From Colletotrichum lupini (lineage: Eukaryota > Ascomycota > Sordariomycetes > Glomerellales > Glomerellaceae), in the NCBI RefSeq assembly GCF_023278565.1, contig NC_064676.1:1054001-1118000 (forward strand): DNA of 64,000 nt, given 5' to 3'. Every line of letters starts with the position of its first letter. Positions within the stretch are counted from its first letter, which is position 1. The notes under the pieces were generated by a model. That model saw only the letters and a program-made list of their open reading frames with translations. It was not told the DNA's origin and did not search any database. Positions 49,601-61,558 of this stretch are shown here, piece by piece. A program made the translations under genes and the position numbers.

Positions 49601-50149
49601 TAAGCTATATACCCCTTCGGCCTTATAAAGCTTATATTTACTTATAATAGCGCTAATAGTAGTATTACTCTTTATTTATATTATATTAATACTTTACTTT
49701 ACTATATAATATAATATATTACCTTATATTATAATATATATTATATACCTCCCCCCCTTACCTTACTATTTTATACTTTATATTATACTACTCTTCCTCT
49801 ACTTACTAAAAGAGCTAGACTTTTTACCTCGGGTAGTAATACTTATTATAGTATAATAACGGTCTTTTTATAAATATATAAAATACTACTTAGTTAGTTT
49901 ATTATATTACTAGCGTAATACTCGAACCTCGCTAAGTACATTTACTCTAAGTTATAAAATAGTACGGGGGGCTATACGTAAATAGAAGGGTTAATTTTAG
50001 ATTATATATTATACTATTTTATAAGAAGGTATTATATAGGCTCTACGGGGCACGGCACACGGTTTTATAATTTTAATATAATATAGTCGCCTTTTACCTC
50101 ACTTAAGGACACTACGGCGTAAAATAGCATAAATAAACAAATAAAATAT
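43655..50149 (+). mobile_element. Tad-like LINE (non-LTR retrotransposon), RIP-degraded, 6495 bp
   Basis: There are no terminal repeats. A 12-bp target duplication flanks it, and an A-rich tail (AAATAAACAAATAAAAT at about 50129-50147) marks the 3' end, so it lies on the + strand. An APE-type endonuclease signature survives at about 45958-45990 (LFIIGDLNFYY). Reverse transcriptase blocks follow at 47000-47900: VIIIPKPN, then LEKGLERFIAKKI, then PLFYGLLQRLPILLILFLLYT, and the catalytic box as FGYINNYIIL (YVDD changed to YINN) at about 47515-47545. RNase-H-like sequence follows near 48500-48800. The 5' 1.9 kb should hold the gag-like ORF1. This order fits the Tad1 clade. CpA/TpG are almost absent except in the first 100 and last 130 bases. 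Stops sit mainly at former Gln/Trp codons. Confidence 0.88.
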
Positions 50150-50161
50150 GCGTAAGTAAAA
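50150..50161. repeat. target-site duplication of the LINE, right copy
   Basis: GCGTAAGTAAAA, a perfect match to 43643-43654. It carries a second copy of the splice donor, directly followed by the rest of the original intron (50162-50201). Confidence 0.9.
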
Positions 50162-50201
50162 GGGAAAACCATCTGTCGTGGCAAATTGGTTACTGACAGA
50201 G

Positions 50202-51870
50202 GAAAAGCCATCAGCTTTGCAAACGTTCGACCTAGAGTTCCACATTCCCATGGTCGCCCTGAGATCTTACGCAGGAAAGGCTCAATGTTCGGGCAGCCCT
50301 ATTAAAGAAGCCCACCAGTCGACTGATGTTTCGTTTCTCTTTCCGGCCAAACATGGATCTTCGACAAGTGGTATTTCTCAATTCCTACACCAAAGCCAAG
50401 TTTCACTCTTGGTCACGGGATTCGACGAGAATCGATGGACGGCCTTTTGCTTTGTACATGCTCCTTCCGAAGACCAAGAAAATTCTATACCACTTATCAA
50501 CGACTCTGACGAAGAGCTACTGACGGATCCAGTGTCCTGTGGCAAGCTACCGGTTGGGATGCCTTGGAATCCAAGAGAATACTTTCTTGCGGTTCTGCGA
50601 GTTCGCCTCAAACACTTGGCTCGGGAGTGGGATCACACCGTACGATTTCTCGAAACAACAATAAGGCATCAGGTAAGTTCATCTCCCCGTTTGAAATTCA
50701 CCTCATTAATGGTGCCCATAGATGTCCTATTGGCCAGCCAAAGGTACCCAAAACCTTGTGTTGAAGAATGACATCCTCGAAGCTCAGGACCGCTTAAGAC
50801 GCAGTCAAGTTCTGATCATGCATCTCATCTACACTATCTCGGGAACCCTGGCAGAGTGGGACAGATTTCAAGAAGACGCCTTGGAGTCATATTTCGACGA
50901 CTTGCAGAACCGAAAATCGTTCTCGCACGATGCTTTCCGTCGTGATATGTTAAAGTCACTTGAGAGCGTCAAGCAATCCGAGACTTCCTTACGAAAGATT
51001 AAGGACCTATGTATAAGCAGAAACTCTCAGTACTCCATGGTAAATTTATTGCGGCATTTCCATTGACACAGTTGCCTTACTAACGCTTTCTGACAGGCCT
51101 ATCAGATTTCAGCGACGAAAGCATATGAACCTACCGTCCCTGGGGATAGGCTCCTTAAATTCATTACAGTGATGGGCCTGGTAAGTCCTCTCCATCTGTG
51201 TGTGGGTGAGACATCTTACTCATTTGATGATCTTTTGTAGCTATTCATGCCACTGTCACTGAGTTTCTCGATCATTGGCTCTGATATCGGTCATCTACAA
51301 CGCACTTGGCCCGTACTTTTAGGAACGACGATCGGTATCATGGTGATAATGTTGCTGTTCATAGTAGGGGCTGAACTCGGACTACCAACCATTTTCAAAC
51401 GCATACATGCCGGGGGATTGCTTCTCAAGAAAAATCTCAAGGAGGGGTTTTGGGCTATGAAAGGTATACTTCGACTGCCAGTGACCAAGTCTTCACATGC
51501 CATGGCAAAGCAAGAGGTATCTTGTCAAGAAGATGGAATCGAACTAGGGACCTTTCATTCACCAAATGTCTTGGACTTGAGGCAACCTGATCCACAGCTC
51601 ATCACCACAGGACCCTCCAATGCTCAGCTGTCCTACCTCAGGCCTTCGAGTCGACAAATTCGTGTCGCACAATGGTCAAAAGAGTACCCAAACATTCTCA
51701 CTCAAGACCCAATCAAGGTCTACCTTCCCCTTCCCAAACCTTCCCTCCAAACCAAAGAGTGCAACAAGCCACAGGCAACGAGGCGCTTCGTACGTCGGCT
51801 GAGAACATCTTATTGGGAACACGAAGTACAACCACGGGACTACCAGGCACCTGAAGGCAGCGTAGTATAA
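50202..51870 (+). CDS. GDSGG-motif membrane protein, 3' part (exons 4-7 after LINE)
   Basis: Exons 50202-50672, 50722-51039, 51097-51180 and 51241-51870 are all phase 0 and follow directly from exon 3 at 43644. The first exon starts EKPSALQTFDLEFHIPMVALRS, which completes the block begun by FGVTLR upstream. A coiled region follows (LKNDILEAQDRLRRSQVL, then DMLKSLESVKQSETSLRKIKDL). Near the C-terminus AYEPTVPGDRLLKFITVMGL leads into two transmembrane helices (LFMPLSLSFSIIG and VLLGTTIGIMVIMLLFIVGAELG). The arrangement of a long helical stem before two C-terminal helices recalls CorA-like membrane anchors (inference). The GMN signature is not present. The last 150 residues are cytosolic-looking, Pro/Gln-rich. 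The intron acceptor before 50202 must be ...CAGAG to keep frame; without splicing, a TGA is met. Confidence 0.7.
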
Positions 51871-52724
51871 CTGTACCGATACTAGATTGTCGGGGGCTCC
51901 TCGAATTTCTCTCTTAATATACGAACAATCATTTTGTATAACGGGAGCTTTGGTGTGCAAGGCGCAGCCAGCTCAGGCCTGGAACTAAAGGTTTCCTTGG
52001 ATTTGACACCTGGCGTGGAAACCTCATACTATCTCATATACGTCGGGTGACTTGTTAGGACCGATGCATAGGTTCTTTCAGTAATCAGGACACGGAAGAA
52101 GTTGAGCGACGTAGGGCACAACATATCAATTTCATGCTCTGAGAATACACGTGATGTGAAACGGGATCGCTTTGTACAAAATGGTAAATACTCTTCGAAA
52201 GTGGAAACATGGATCCGTCGAGCACATACCGTTGTTCATGTTCTCTTTGGCTGGACATGTGAATGGCCTGCTCTATATAAAAGACATCGTTACTCCACAA
52301 TACCAAGGTGGAACACGTTGCTCCGTTGGCACACGCGATTACGATATGTGCGGTCATCGACGACTTGCCACTACTAATAGTCGGCGGTCTTGCCTCATTT
52401 CCCCTATTTTCTTAGGTGTCTGTATCTACCTTACTCAAAAGGTAGTAAACGAGTAGGGAAGTCTTTCATAGTGGGTTCATAGAAGCATAGACTTTAGACA
52501 ATGCGCATCAAATGCTTAGATTCAAGAACCAAAATTATGGTATACAAGCTCTTCTCAACATTTCGAAACGTCTTGTCTCTCTTAGCATGCGCACCTATCT
52601 TCCACCACAGTCTTCATGTGAGATCACTGATTCAAGCATGGCTATTCTACATGGTGCTGCGGAGACTGGTTGCTGTTGTCGCCAACTGCTCCGCTAGAGC
52701 ACATATGCAAGTCACGCATATGAA
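51871..52724. other. intergenic region between convergent genes
   Basis: About 850 bp with no supported gene, and normal CpA/TpG content. Separates the 3' ends of the GDSGG gene and the dioxygenase gene. Confidence 0.45.
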
Positions 52725-53878
52725 TCATTTGCCGTCCCAGTCAAGGTGCGGCTCCCGAACCTCCACAATTTCTCGGTTAGTGATAGCAATGTAATCTTCC
52801 TGTTGAGCCAAGAGTCGCTTCACAGCTCCGACATCGATCGGCTTCTTCGCTTGATGAATCTCTTCTAGGGTCCCGTGTATTGCTTTCAGTCGTTCCTGCA
52901 GCACCTCGATCCTATACTTTGCCCATTGATAGTACAATTCAGAGTGCTCAGATATTGGTCGGATAGATGTCAGGACCGAGTCGTCCTTGATGCATGGGTC
53001 TCGGGGCCGAAAAGATGTGATCATCGTGATACGCTCCGCGCCTCCGATGGCTGCAAGAGCTTGATGTTCGACATATCTGCCTTGAAGAATGACTGCAGAT
53101 CCCTACTGGAAGTCAGCACATCAAATAATCAAATCAGCTACATATGGAAGGATTGCACATACCATCTGTGGGCCCCTGACCTTGAGAATTTCGCCCGTTC
53201 CCGTCTTGATAGCTGTCTCCCCACCTACCATGTTCGTCGCATCACTCATCATGACAACACACACAAAAGGAAAAGCATCATAATGCCATTTTGTGACGGA
53301 GGTGTTGTTGCTAGCATTCATCTGGGTCCTTTCCTGGTCGCCGGTCTTGCTCTGTACGGAGATGTTGATGTTGCCAACTTCGTACTGGATGTTGGGGATG
53401 AGATCCACCCCAGCGACTTGGGAAATGACAGCCAAAGTCTTCGGATCGTTCCAGGCTTGGTTCATGAACGGCGCGTACCTGCCTCCTATGTGAGCTCTGC
53501 GATAACTTTTGACTCGTCTCAATGGTGAATAACATACTTTGGGCAGTGGCCACGCAACTGACAGGGCGCGAACCTGGTGCTGTGAAGGCAGTTCTCCCAG
53601 ACCTCGGTCGTGAAGATCTCTCGTCTCATGTACTGGATGGCCTCTTCAGTAAAGAGAGGGAACGGCTCCGAGCAGGCCACTTGAGAGATTCCAATATCCT
53701 CGGGCAGAGAAACATCTTTGAGAGACAACTTCTTGGGATCGTTGACGAATGCAAGATGCTTGTCCGGGTTGAATGTTTCGGTTTTGGCTGGGGTAGCTGG
53801 GTTCAGGTTGTCCTTGATGATGGGCGTGAAGCTGAGCTTTGCCAAAGGGGATGGAGTTGCGAACGCGATATCAGCCAT
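52725..53878 (-). CDS. 2OG-Fe(II) dioxygenase-like protein
   Basis: Three exons on the minus strand, 53878-53538, 53478-53163 and 53102-52725, give 344 aa. The introns are 59 and 60 nt. ATG 53878 is the first in the frame. The iron site is readable: His179-Tyr-Asp181 in TKWHYDAFPFV, and the distal His232 in GRYVEHQAL. Arg243 (GGAERITMITSF) or Arg251 (SFRPR) would bind the 2-oxoglutarate carboxylate. The order HxD...H...R within about 70 residues fits the double-stranded beta-helix dioxygenases. The segment GPQMGSAVILQGRY spans the second splice junction and supports it. The N-terminal 100 residues contain LSLPED-like and TTEVWENCLHSTRFAPCQLRGHCPKYAPFM-like sequence, common to a fungal subgroup of unknown substrate. 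A C-terminal helical tail follows. The gene is transcribed divergently from the disrupted SSADH gene. Confidence 0.8.
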
Positions 53879-54619
53879 AGCTGTGTTTACAGTTGATGGG
53901 TCGGGGTTTATGAGTTCTCGTAAGTAGAGTAATTGTGGCAACACAAATGTTTCGATATGTCTTGATAGCTACGATATTCTCTTCTCACCATAACGAAGGC
54001 CTCTTGATATAATTAAGAACTCAGAGGTGTGATGCACAGCTCATGTTTCACAGGCACAACGTTAGCACAGCCATCGCCGACGGTGTGTGTGCCACCTCGA
54101 GTTTGTTGGGCATCAGGCCGCCTGACAGTGCCTCCGAGCCAAAAAAGATTGTCGATATCTCATCCAGGGCCAAGCAATGCATGCGTTCACGTGTGCCTCG
54201 TTTCATTGTTGTGATTCTAATCTTTTCGAGTAAGAAATTCCGCGATATCTGACATGCAACCATCTCGGCTTCTCATTATCGAGTGTGATGTTCACAAATA
54301 AGCCGATCCGAGATCGCACCCGATCCCTGTCACCCGCGCCCCCGCTTGCGGTCATTAGTCCCGAGACCTGCTTGTCCCTCCGAACCCCGCACCGAAGACG
54401 CGCTTGGGTGTCCGGCTCTCATTTCAGTTTCCCTATCAAGACAGTATGTGGGACGTGGCACCGATGAACGACTACCGGTGCCATGAGACGATAAAGATGA
54501 ATCCTGTCAACCACCTGGGCGAAATGCCGCGAATAGGAGATCGCTTCATCTTACACAGGTCCTTGAGCATCAATCGTTATCACCTCGCGCATTGACTTCC
54601 TGTCTGATATTCCCTCACA
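53879..54619. promoter_or_regulatory. intergenic region between divergent dioxygenase and SSADH genes
   Basis: 741 bp shared upstream region. A short open frame at 54404-54595 has no features. Ordinary composition; no RIP. Confidence 0.4.
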
Positions 54620-54637
54620 ATGTCTTCCTTCACATCC
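54620..54637 (+). pseudogene. first six codons of a split succinate-semialdehyde dehydrogenase gene
   Basis: ATG TCT TCC TTC ACA TCC lies directly against copia element 2. The reading frame resumes at 61559 after the second copy of the CATCC duplication, as MSSFTS|SLKDPSLF. The start context CACAATGTC is good. It is assigned to this gene because the frame, spacing and duplication all agree. Confidence 0.75.
54633..54637. repeat. target-site duplication of copia 2, left copy
   Basis: CATCC, identical to 61554-61558. Confidence 0.85.
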
Positions 54638-54863
54638 TGTTGGTATACACGTAGGCAGGTCAGACCTTTTAGGTCGCAACTAGGTCAATAGGTCAGTATA
54701 GGTCTATTGCGTGTGTATAGGAGGGGAAGATCGTGGGCAGAGCCCGCGGTCCCTCAGTGGGTATAGGTAGGTGGAAGGGTCCATCTACACGGGCCCAGAC
54801 TGCCTACCTACTACCCCTACCTAACTACCTAATAGGGCCCCTTTTCTGCCTCGTAATCTAACA
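54638..54863 (-). repeat. LTR of copia 2 (3' LTR in element orientation)
   Basis: 226 bp, with about 15-17 transitions relative to 61328-61553. A central stretch of about 70 bp (54708-54790) is identical in both and keeps CpA and TpG. Confidence 0.9.
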
Positions 54864-57800
54864 TTAGCAGTCTTCTACTTTTATAGCAAAAAAGGCTAGA
54901 ATAGGGGCTAGGTCCCCCGCTAGCGAGAACTAGTAGTAGAATCTATAGTTAATCCCCTATTTAGAAGTACCTAAAGCCGTATACTAAAATTTTAACATAG
55001 CTTCCGCTATAATTATTCGTATAGAAATTTTAATATCCCCTCCTTCCGATTACTTCCTAATCTTTTAATATATATAATCTATATACCTAAACTCCTCGGA
55101 AATCGTTAAATCTAGCGTAGTTAAAAAAGAGCTTTTTATTAGTCTAACTATGCCCCGAATACGTATATTTCTCTCTAAGCTAAAGCCCGAGAGGCGTATA
55201 CGTTCGCTAAACGACTTATTACTTATAGTATATTACTATTTTAACTACGTATTACCTATCCTTCTATCTTAACTATAATAATTCCTTTGCTAACGAATTG
55301 TTCGAGGGATTTGTTTAGTATGCTCTTTATAAACCCGTTAGCTAGGTTATCGTCGCTACTAATTTAACGGATCTTATAAAGCTTGCGGCGTTCGTATAAT
55401 TACCTAAGTACTATAATATCTATTATAAAGCGCTTTTCCTTCGTAGTACCTAGCTTAACGAGGTATTTATATAGTAAGTATAAATCTATATAGACTATAG
55501 TAGGGATCTTTAAAACGTCGAGTTATTTAATAATAAGGTCTAAGGTAATTAAAATAGTATAAGCGACGTTAACGCCTACGACTATTCCGTAAACCTCTAA
55601 TACTAGTACGCTCCGGGTGATCCTTTTGCTCTTTATAAAGCTATAGTAAATAATATTATTATTAATCGTAAAGCTCTCGTTAGTCTATTCTTTATTTATA
55701 AAGATAATAATATAACCTAGTTATGAGGTATAATTAGCGTTATTTGCGAATAACCTATTTACGAAGACGAAGAGTTTAGCTATAGTTAGATTTAATAGTA
55801 CGAATATAAGCCCTCGGTCTAAGTAATCTATTTACTATTTAATATAATAGTTTAGCGTAGCGTAGTTAATAAATAACGGATCTACTTAGTATTAAGTAGT
55901 AAACGACGTATTAAAAGCTACTTTTAGTTAATAAATTAATATAATATAGGCACCTCGAGCTCGCTACTTAACGAATTATTATTTAGTATCTAATACCGAG
56001 GGGTTAACTTACTTAAGCTTCTTTTTTTAGTTCTTCTATTTAAGTACTATATTAATACTTTTTAGTAAGATAATCCCGCCGTTAAAGATAAGTAGCTCGT
56101 TAGCTAATAGTTACTACTTTAGTTTAGTTAGTAGCTTAGCGCGCTTAAGCTCGGTTTCTTTTTTTTAGCTAAAAGTCTTATTTAATAGTTTAATAGTATT
56201 ATCGGTTTATATACTAATAATTCCGAATAATCTGCTTTCTCCTATCGAGACTAATAAGTATAGATCGAACGTAGATATTATTATTTAAAGTATTTTTAAA
56301 TAATACTTACTATATATTACTTATTAATAGGTACTAGATTTTATAAAACCGTATAGTAGCTATACGACGTATAGAATAGTACCTTTAGGGTATAAATAAC
56401 GGATCTAAGCTAGTAATCGGGCAAAAACCTTATAATAAAGAGGTTAGCTCGATTATATATATACTTAAGTAATATCTCGTAGCTAGACGACGTGGCCTTC
56501 CCGGATCAGGGTCGGGGCTAGGGCAAGGATTAGACGTTAATTAGTTCTTTAGATTATTAGCGACTACGTAAGGATCTCTTTCTTCCCCTCGTTATTATAC
56601 CCTTATATAATTAAATAAGACTTTTCGATAGGGTTAAGTTTTAAGTTCTTAATCTCGTTAACAAATCGAGACTTAAATATCCTTATATCCCTATGCTTAG
56701 GGCTAAGTTAAACGAATTTAATTACCCCTCTCTTTACTAGTCCTAAAAGCTCCTTACTAGTAGATTCTATAAAAAGTGCTCTTAGGGTAGTAATAATACC
56801 CTTACTACGGAGCTTAGTAGCTAGCTTAAGATTTGCCTCTTTTTTAGATATAAGGTAGGTTATAATTATAAAAATATTACTATAGCCGCGCTATATTAAT
56901 ATTCTTTTAGTCCTCTTACTCCGTAATAAAGGGTCGTCGTTAATTATAATAACGATCTCGTCGAGGACTTTATTTATAATAGTATTATTATTAGTTAGCT
57001 AGTTAACCGCGGGGATTAGTAAGCGGTCGACGTGCTCTATTATTATAGCCGGCGGCTCGGGGTCGACCTCTTCCGAGTACTAGGGTTTAATTATAATAGC
57101 CCAGAAGCTTATTAGGCCGTAAAGTAATTTTACTACGTAAGTAGTACTATTTATTAAGACGAGCTTAAATAGGCCTTTTTATCCCTTACCTTCTTACTAG
57201 ACTTTAACGTCTAACTATAGTAGTAAATTAATAGTATAGGAAATATTTAGTCCGTTTTAAGTAGCCAGTGCCTCGCTCACTTACTTTTTAATATAAAGTT
57301 TACGGACTTCCCTTATTACTTTCTTAACTACCTCTATACGTTAAGTAATATTTAGTAACGGTAGAGATTCGTTAAAAATATATAGAAAAGCTCTAAAAAC
57401 GAAGAGTATAAGAACGAGGCCGTTTAGGCTAATTATATCGTTAACTACTTTAATTATAGCCTAAAGTATAGCCTTTACGCTTATCGATAGGTATTTATTT
57501 TAAATAATATTATATACCCTTTTAAGTACTACGTAGTATTTCTTAGCCTTACCGATACTATTATAAGCTTCGATAAGTACTTCCTTAACTTCAATAAATA
57601 TAGATCTAATAAAAGATTTAAACTTTGCGGTACTAAAGTTCTTATTAATATTTATAATAATCTAGTCTAGCGGACCGAGGTAAACGTCGATTTAATATAA
57701 CTAAAGAGCCTCTTATATATACTTCGTAATTATATCCGCGAGGAACCTTATTATTTAAAAGGAAGTAGTAGTATTAACGACGTAAAGCACTAGTCGGTTA

Positions 57801-60800
57801 GTGCCCTTATAATTTATTAAGTATATTACGTTAATTATAACTTTATAGTTAAAATCGTAATTATTTTATAAAGTGAATTTAAATCGGCTAGAGGTAGTAG
57901 CGTTAAGTTAATATTATTAGCAAATCTTCGTAAGCTTTTTAAGGGCTGCGATTTCTATATCGTTACTAGACTACTAGAGTAGCTTTAAGAAACGAGGAAC
58001 TAAAGGGTAGCCGAAGCGCCGATATAAGCGGCGTAATTCGCCCTCCGTTAGGTAGTTAGTAATAGCTTTTTTATTATTAAGGAGCAGAAGCTAAGGGTAT
58101 CCTTATTTATAAATAATAAGTACTATAATATCTCCCTTAATTAATAAGTTATTAACATTATTAAAGTATACTCCTAGCTTATTTATGTCCCTTAGGTAGT
58201 ATAAGAAAGGAGTATTAGTTAATAAGATATAAAAAGTAATATTACTAAATAGGGTGCTAACGACCGTAGATCTTAATAATCTTACGGGTTTATTATTACC
58301 GAATCGAATACCTACTTCGCCGGCTCTAAAGGTATTAAGAGTAACTTCGGGTCGTTACTATTATAATACGAGGAGTTAAGGGTAGCCCGTAGTTAAGAAT
58401 TCCGTAGCGCTAGTATTAAGTATAATACTTTAAAAGTCCCCTAACGACTACCTCCCGTCTAATAAGAAGGAGGTCGTTAGTTCCGTAAGCTTAGTTAACT
58501 CGTCAATAGAAGTAGTACTAATAAGGCTATGCTCTATTACTTAAGTAGCGAGGATATTTATAAAGGTTCTGCCGTTAGTAATAGTTATAAGGTATATTAT
58601 TAAGATCTAGACTTCGTCCTCGTAGTTATCTTTATAGTTAAAGTTAAGGCTATTAAAATATTAGATTATAGTATTATTATCGTCGTTATTATTAGTAGGG
58701 GCGGTTCCCTTATAGAAGGCGAGGAACTATAAGTATAAGCTCGGTATAAATCTCTTATTTCTTTCTTTATTATTTTTATATTTCTTATATACCTAACGTC
58801 GTTCTTCCTCTAAGTACTTAGTTAACTAATAGCCGGTCTTATAATAAATAAAATACTTTTTATTAATAATACCGCGGCCGCGTTAATTCCGTTTATTAAA
58901 TCGGGTCTTTTTACTAGAGCTACCGTAAGTATAGTCGGTTTAGTAAGTAGCGGGGACCTCTTCGTTATTAGTACTATTTTAGAGATATTATTACTACTTA
59001 TTACGGTCGCGCTCTCTCTTTATAGTATTAATTAAAGTACTAAACTAGTGGTAAATATTAGTAAATATAGGTACTAGGTTAAGTATAGTAAGTCTATATT
59101 TTAGTATACTACTTACGTAATAGAGGAGTTAGTCGCTTATATTAAAGATAGATCCCTAGGTAGCTAGTACCTCGTAGAGGATTATAATACGGTTAATTAG
59201 CGCTTATAAAATCTATTAGTTCGACTTACCTAGGTTCTTACGAACTATAGAGTATTAGTAGAGGTTATAAAGCTTAGCGAGGTAGTTCTAACGGCTCGTA
59301 GGTAGCTTAAAGTATTCTTAGGTCCTCTAATATATTACGTCGAAGCTAAGCGGGTTAGAGGTACTACTAAGTTAGTTAAAATAGAAAGTTAACGCCCTTT
59401 TTTTAAGTATATTTAGGAAAGTACCGGAATAGTATCGTTTACTAATTCCTGCCCGTTAGTATAGTACTTTAAAAATCCGAAGCTTCTTATTAAAAATATC
59501 GTACTTCTTACTACTATACTTATTTTTATTATTATAGAGCTTAGCGAGGTTAATTAATTAGTAGGTATTAAGTATAATATCGTCTTTAGTTTTTATATCG
59601 AAGTATAATATCTAACGGGGTAGATTTTGTTATTAAGTAATAATGACTTTATTCTCTAGTTCTTCCTCCTCTTTTTCTAAGAGAGGCGGTAGGTCGGTCG
59701 GTCGATAATAAGGCTAAGGTTAGTATTTTAATTACCGGGATTGAGCGAGTTAGGGTTATACGGATTCCCTTACTATCTCTCTAGCATATTAAATAAAATC
59801 GTTAGTATTTATTAGCTACGGGAGTAGTAAGTAAAAGAAATAAGGATTATAATATAATATATTAAAGTATTTAGTACGGCTACGGTAAGCTACGATCTCT
59901 TTAAAAGTCTAAGTAGGGAAGTATTAGGTATTAAGGGCGCTAGCGATCTTTTTTATTATTTAATTACGATCTCTAATCGTTAAATTAATACCGTTATTTA
60001 TAAGGAAGTCTCTTAGCTTCTTAAGAATCGCACTTTTTACTCTTAAGAAGTCCCCTACTTCCTAGCTTTAGAAGTCGGTCTTAAAGTCCTTTTATAGCTC
60101 CTTACCCGTTAGGCCGTCTCGATAGTAATATCTTATTATATAGAGGATAAAAGTATTAAGCTTTTTGTTATTTATAAGGGCGGGTATAATATTAAATAAG
60201 CCCTATTAAGTTAGGTTAACGTAGTCTTATTAGTAAATTAGAATTAGATATAGTTCCGTAATTTAAGAATATAAGTAGGCCGGAGGTAATATTAACTAAT
60301 CGTTAGACCCTTCTTACTTATTACTAAGGCCGGCGGTTATTATAGTATATTTACGAAGTAAGTTATATAATAAAAGATTATTATAAGATATAATCGTCGT
60401 ATTATAATTATAGTATAACGTTAGTTAGGTTAGAAAGAGTAATAGGTCGGTCGTAGTAATTATTTTAATAGTAGTAAGCGGGCTATTATTATTAGTTAAA
60501 AAATTCTGCTCCTTTAACGAGGTATATAAACGGAAGGTTACTAAGGTCGGCAAAAGGTTATAAAAAAGAAAGAAAGGTCTTTTATAACCGTACTTCTAAT
60601 AGTAAATAAAGGATTCCGTCGGCTACTAATTAGCGATTCTTATTAGCACTTCTCGTACTTTATTTTACTAGTCTAGTCTTAGAGTTTCCGTTAGGTTAAA
60701 AAGAGGTAGATTTATTAGTAATATAAAATAGATCCTTATTATTACTACTATTAAGATCTTTTCTTTTCTTTAGTATCTCGGAATACTTCGCTATTAATAA

Positions 60801-61327
60801 GAGATTTGCTATTAACGTACTTATAATTCTAAAGGTCTTATTATTACTAAGCGCTAGTATATTAGTAATTATCGGATTAATCTCTTAGTAGTTAATCTCC
60901 TCTTATTTATTATTAGTTTAAAGTAGTGCTTAGCTATAATATATTTAAAATAAATTCTTTTGTGAGTAGTTCGATCGGAGGGAAGTTAGTAATAGTAATA
61001 AGGTTAGTAAAAATAATATTAACGGTAGAGGTAAGGTTAATAATAGTAATAAAGTAGTTAATCTTTCCGTAATAGTGTTCTTAATAAAAGAGATTATATA
61101 TAATAGAGCGCGCTCTTAACGGCCCGCGACTAGTCGATTAGTCGTTAGCTAGCGGTAGTAAAAGAGAGCTAAGGTAATATAAACTAGGCCGCTTATCGTT
61201 AGTTAAATAGATAGAACTAAGTTAATAGGTCGGAATAGCTAGCGAGGTAGGTCGAGGCTATCTCTTCTGCGGTTATATCCTTACTAACCTGCGGTAGAAA
61301 TATATATATAATTCAATTACTAATTAG

Positions 61328-61553
61328 TATTAGTATATACGTAAGTAGGTTAGACCTTTTGGGTCGCGACTAGGTTAATAGGTTAGTATAGGTCTATTAC
61401 GTGTGTATAGGAGGGGAAGATCGTGGGCAGAGCCCGCGGTCCCTCAGTGGGTATAGGTAGGTGGAAGGGTCCGTCTGCACGGGCCCAGACTGCCTACCTA
61501 CCACCCCTACCTAACTACCTAATAGGGCCCCTTTTCTGCCTCGTAATCCAACA
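61328..61553 (-). repeat. LTR of copia 2 (5' LTR in element orientation)
   Basis: 226-bp partner of 54638-54863. The inner end reads TATTAG where the left LTR has TGTTGG; the outer end CCAACA is intact. Confidence 0.9.
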
Positions 61554-61558
61554 CATCC
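61554..61558. repeat. target-site duplication of copia 2, right copy
   Basis: CATCC, identical to 54633-54637; reading of the host gene resumes after it. Confidence 0.85.

Larger units (their letters stand above)
54638..61553 (-). mobile_element. Ty1/copia LTR retrotransposon 2, RIP-degraded, 6916 bp
   Basis: Two 226-bp LTRs with TGTTGG/CCAACA ends lie inside a perfect 5-bp duplication. The interior is a saturated RIP tract. On the minus strand copia polymerase blocks can be read through stops: a linker with ALFIESTSKELLGLVKREVI (about 56720-56780), then RIFKSRFVNEIK, then EKSYLIIxGYNNEGKKEIL (about 56580-56635) and RLILALAPTLIREGHVV (about 56480-56530), followed by LRDIT. The RNase H end is near 55290-55330 (DNLANGFIKSI-like). 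The integrase and gag portions should lie at about 57.5-61.3 kb; ELADNNTIINEVLDEI-like linker sequence is at about 56950. Former Gln codons are now TAA/TAG throughout. It is unrelated in LTR sequence to element 1. Confidence 0.88.

Noticed and set aside
53879..53944. Extension of the dioxygenase N-terminus upstream of 53878
   Set aside because: It begins only with TTG; the first ATG is at 53878.
32600..61400. Very AT-rich tracts as centromere, mitochondrial insert or CRISPR-like repeats
   Set aside because: LTR pairs, target duplications and readable polymerase motifs identify them as RIP-mutated retrotransposons; no spaced short repeats are present.
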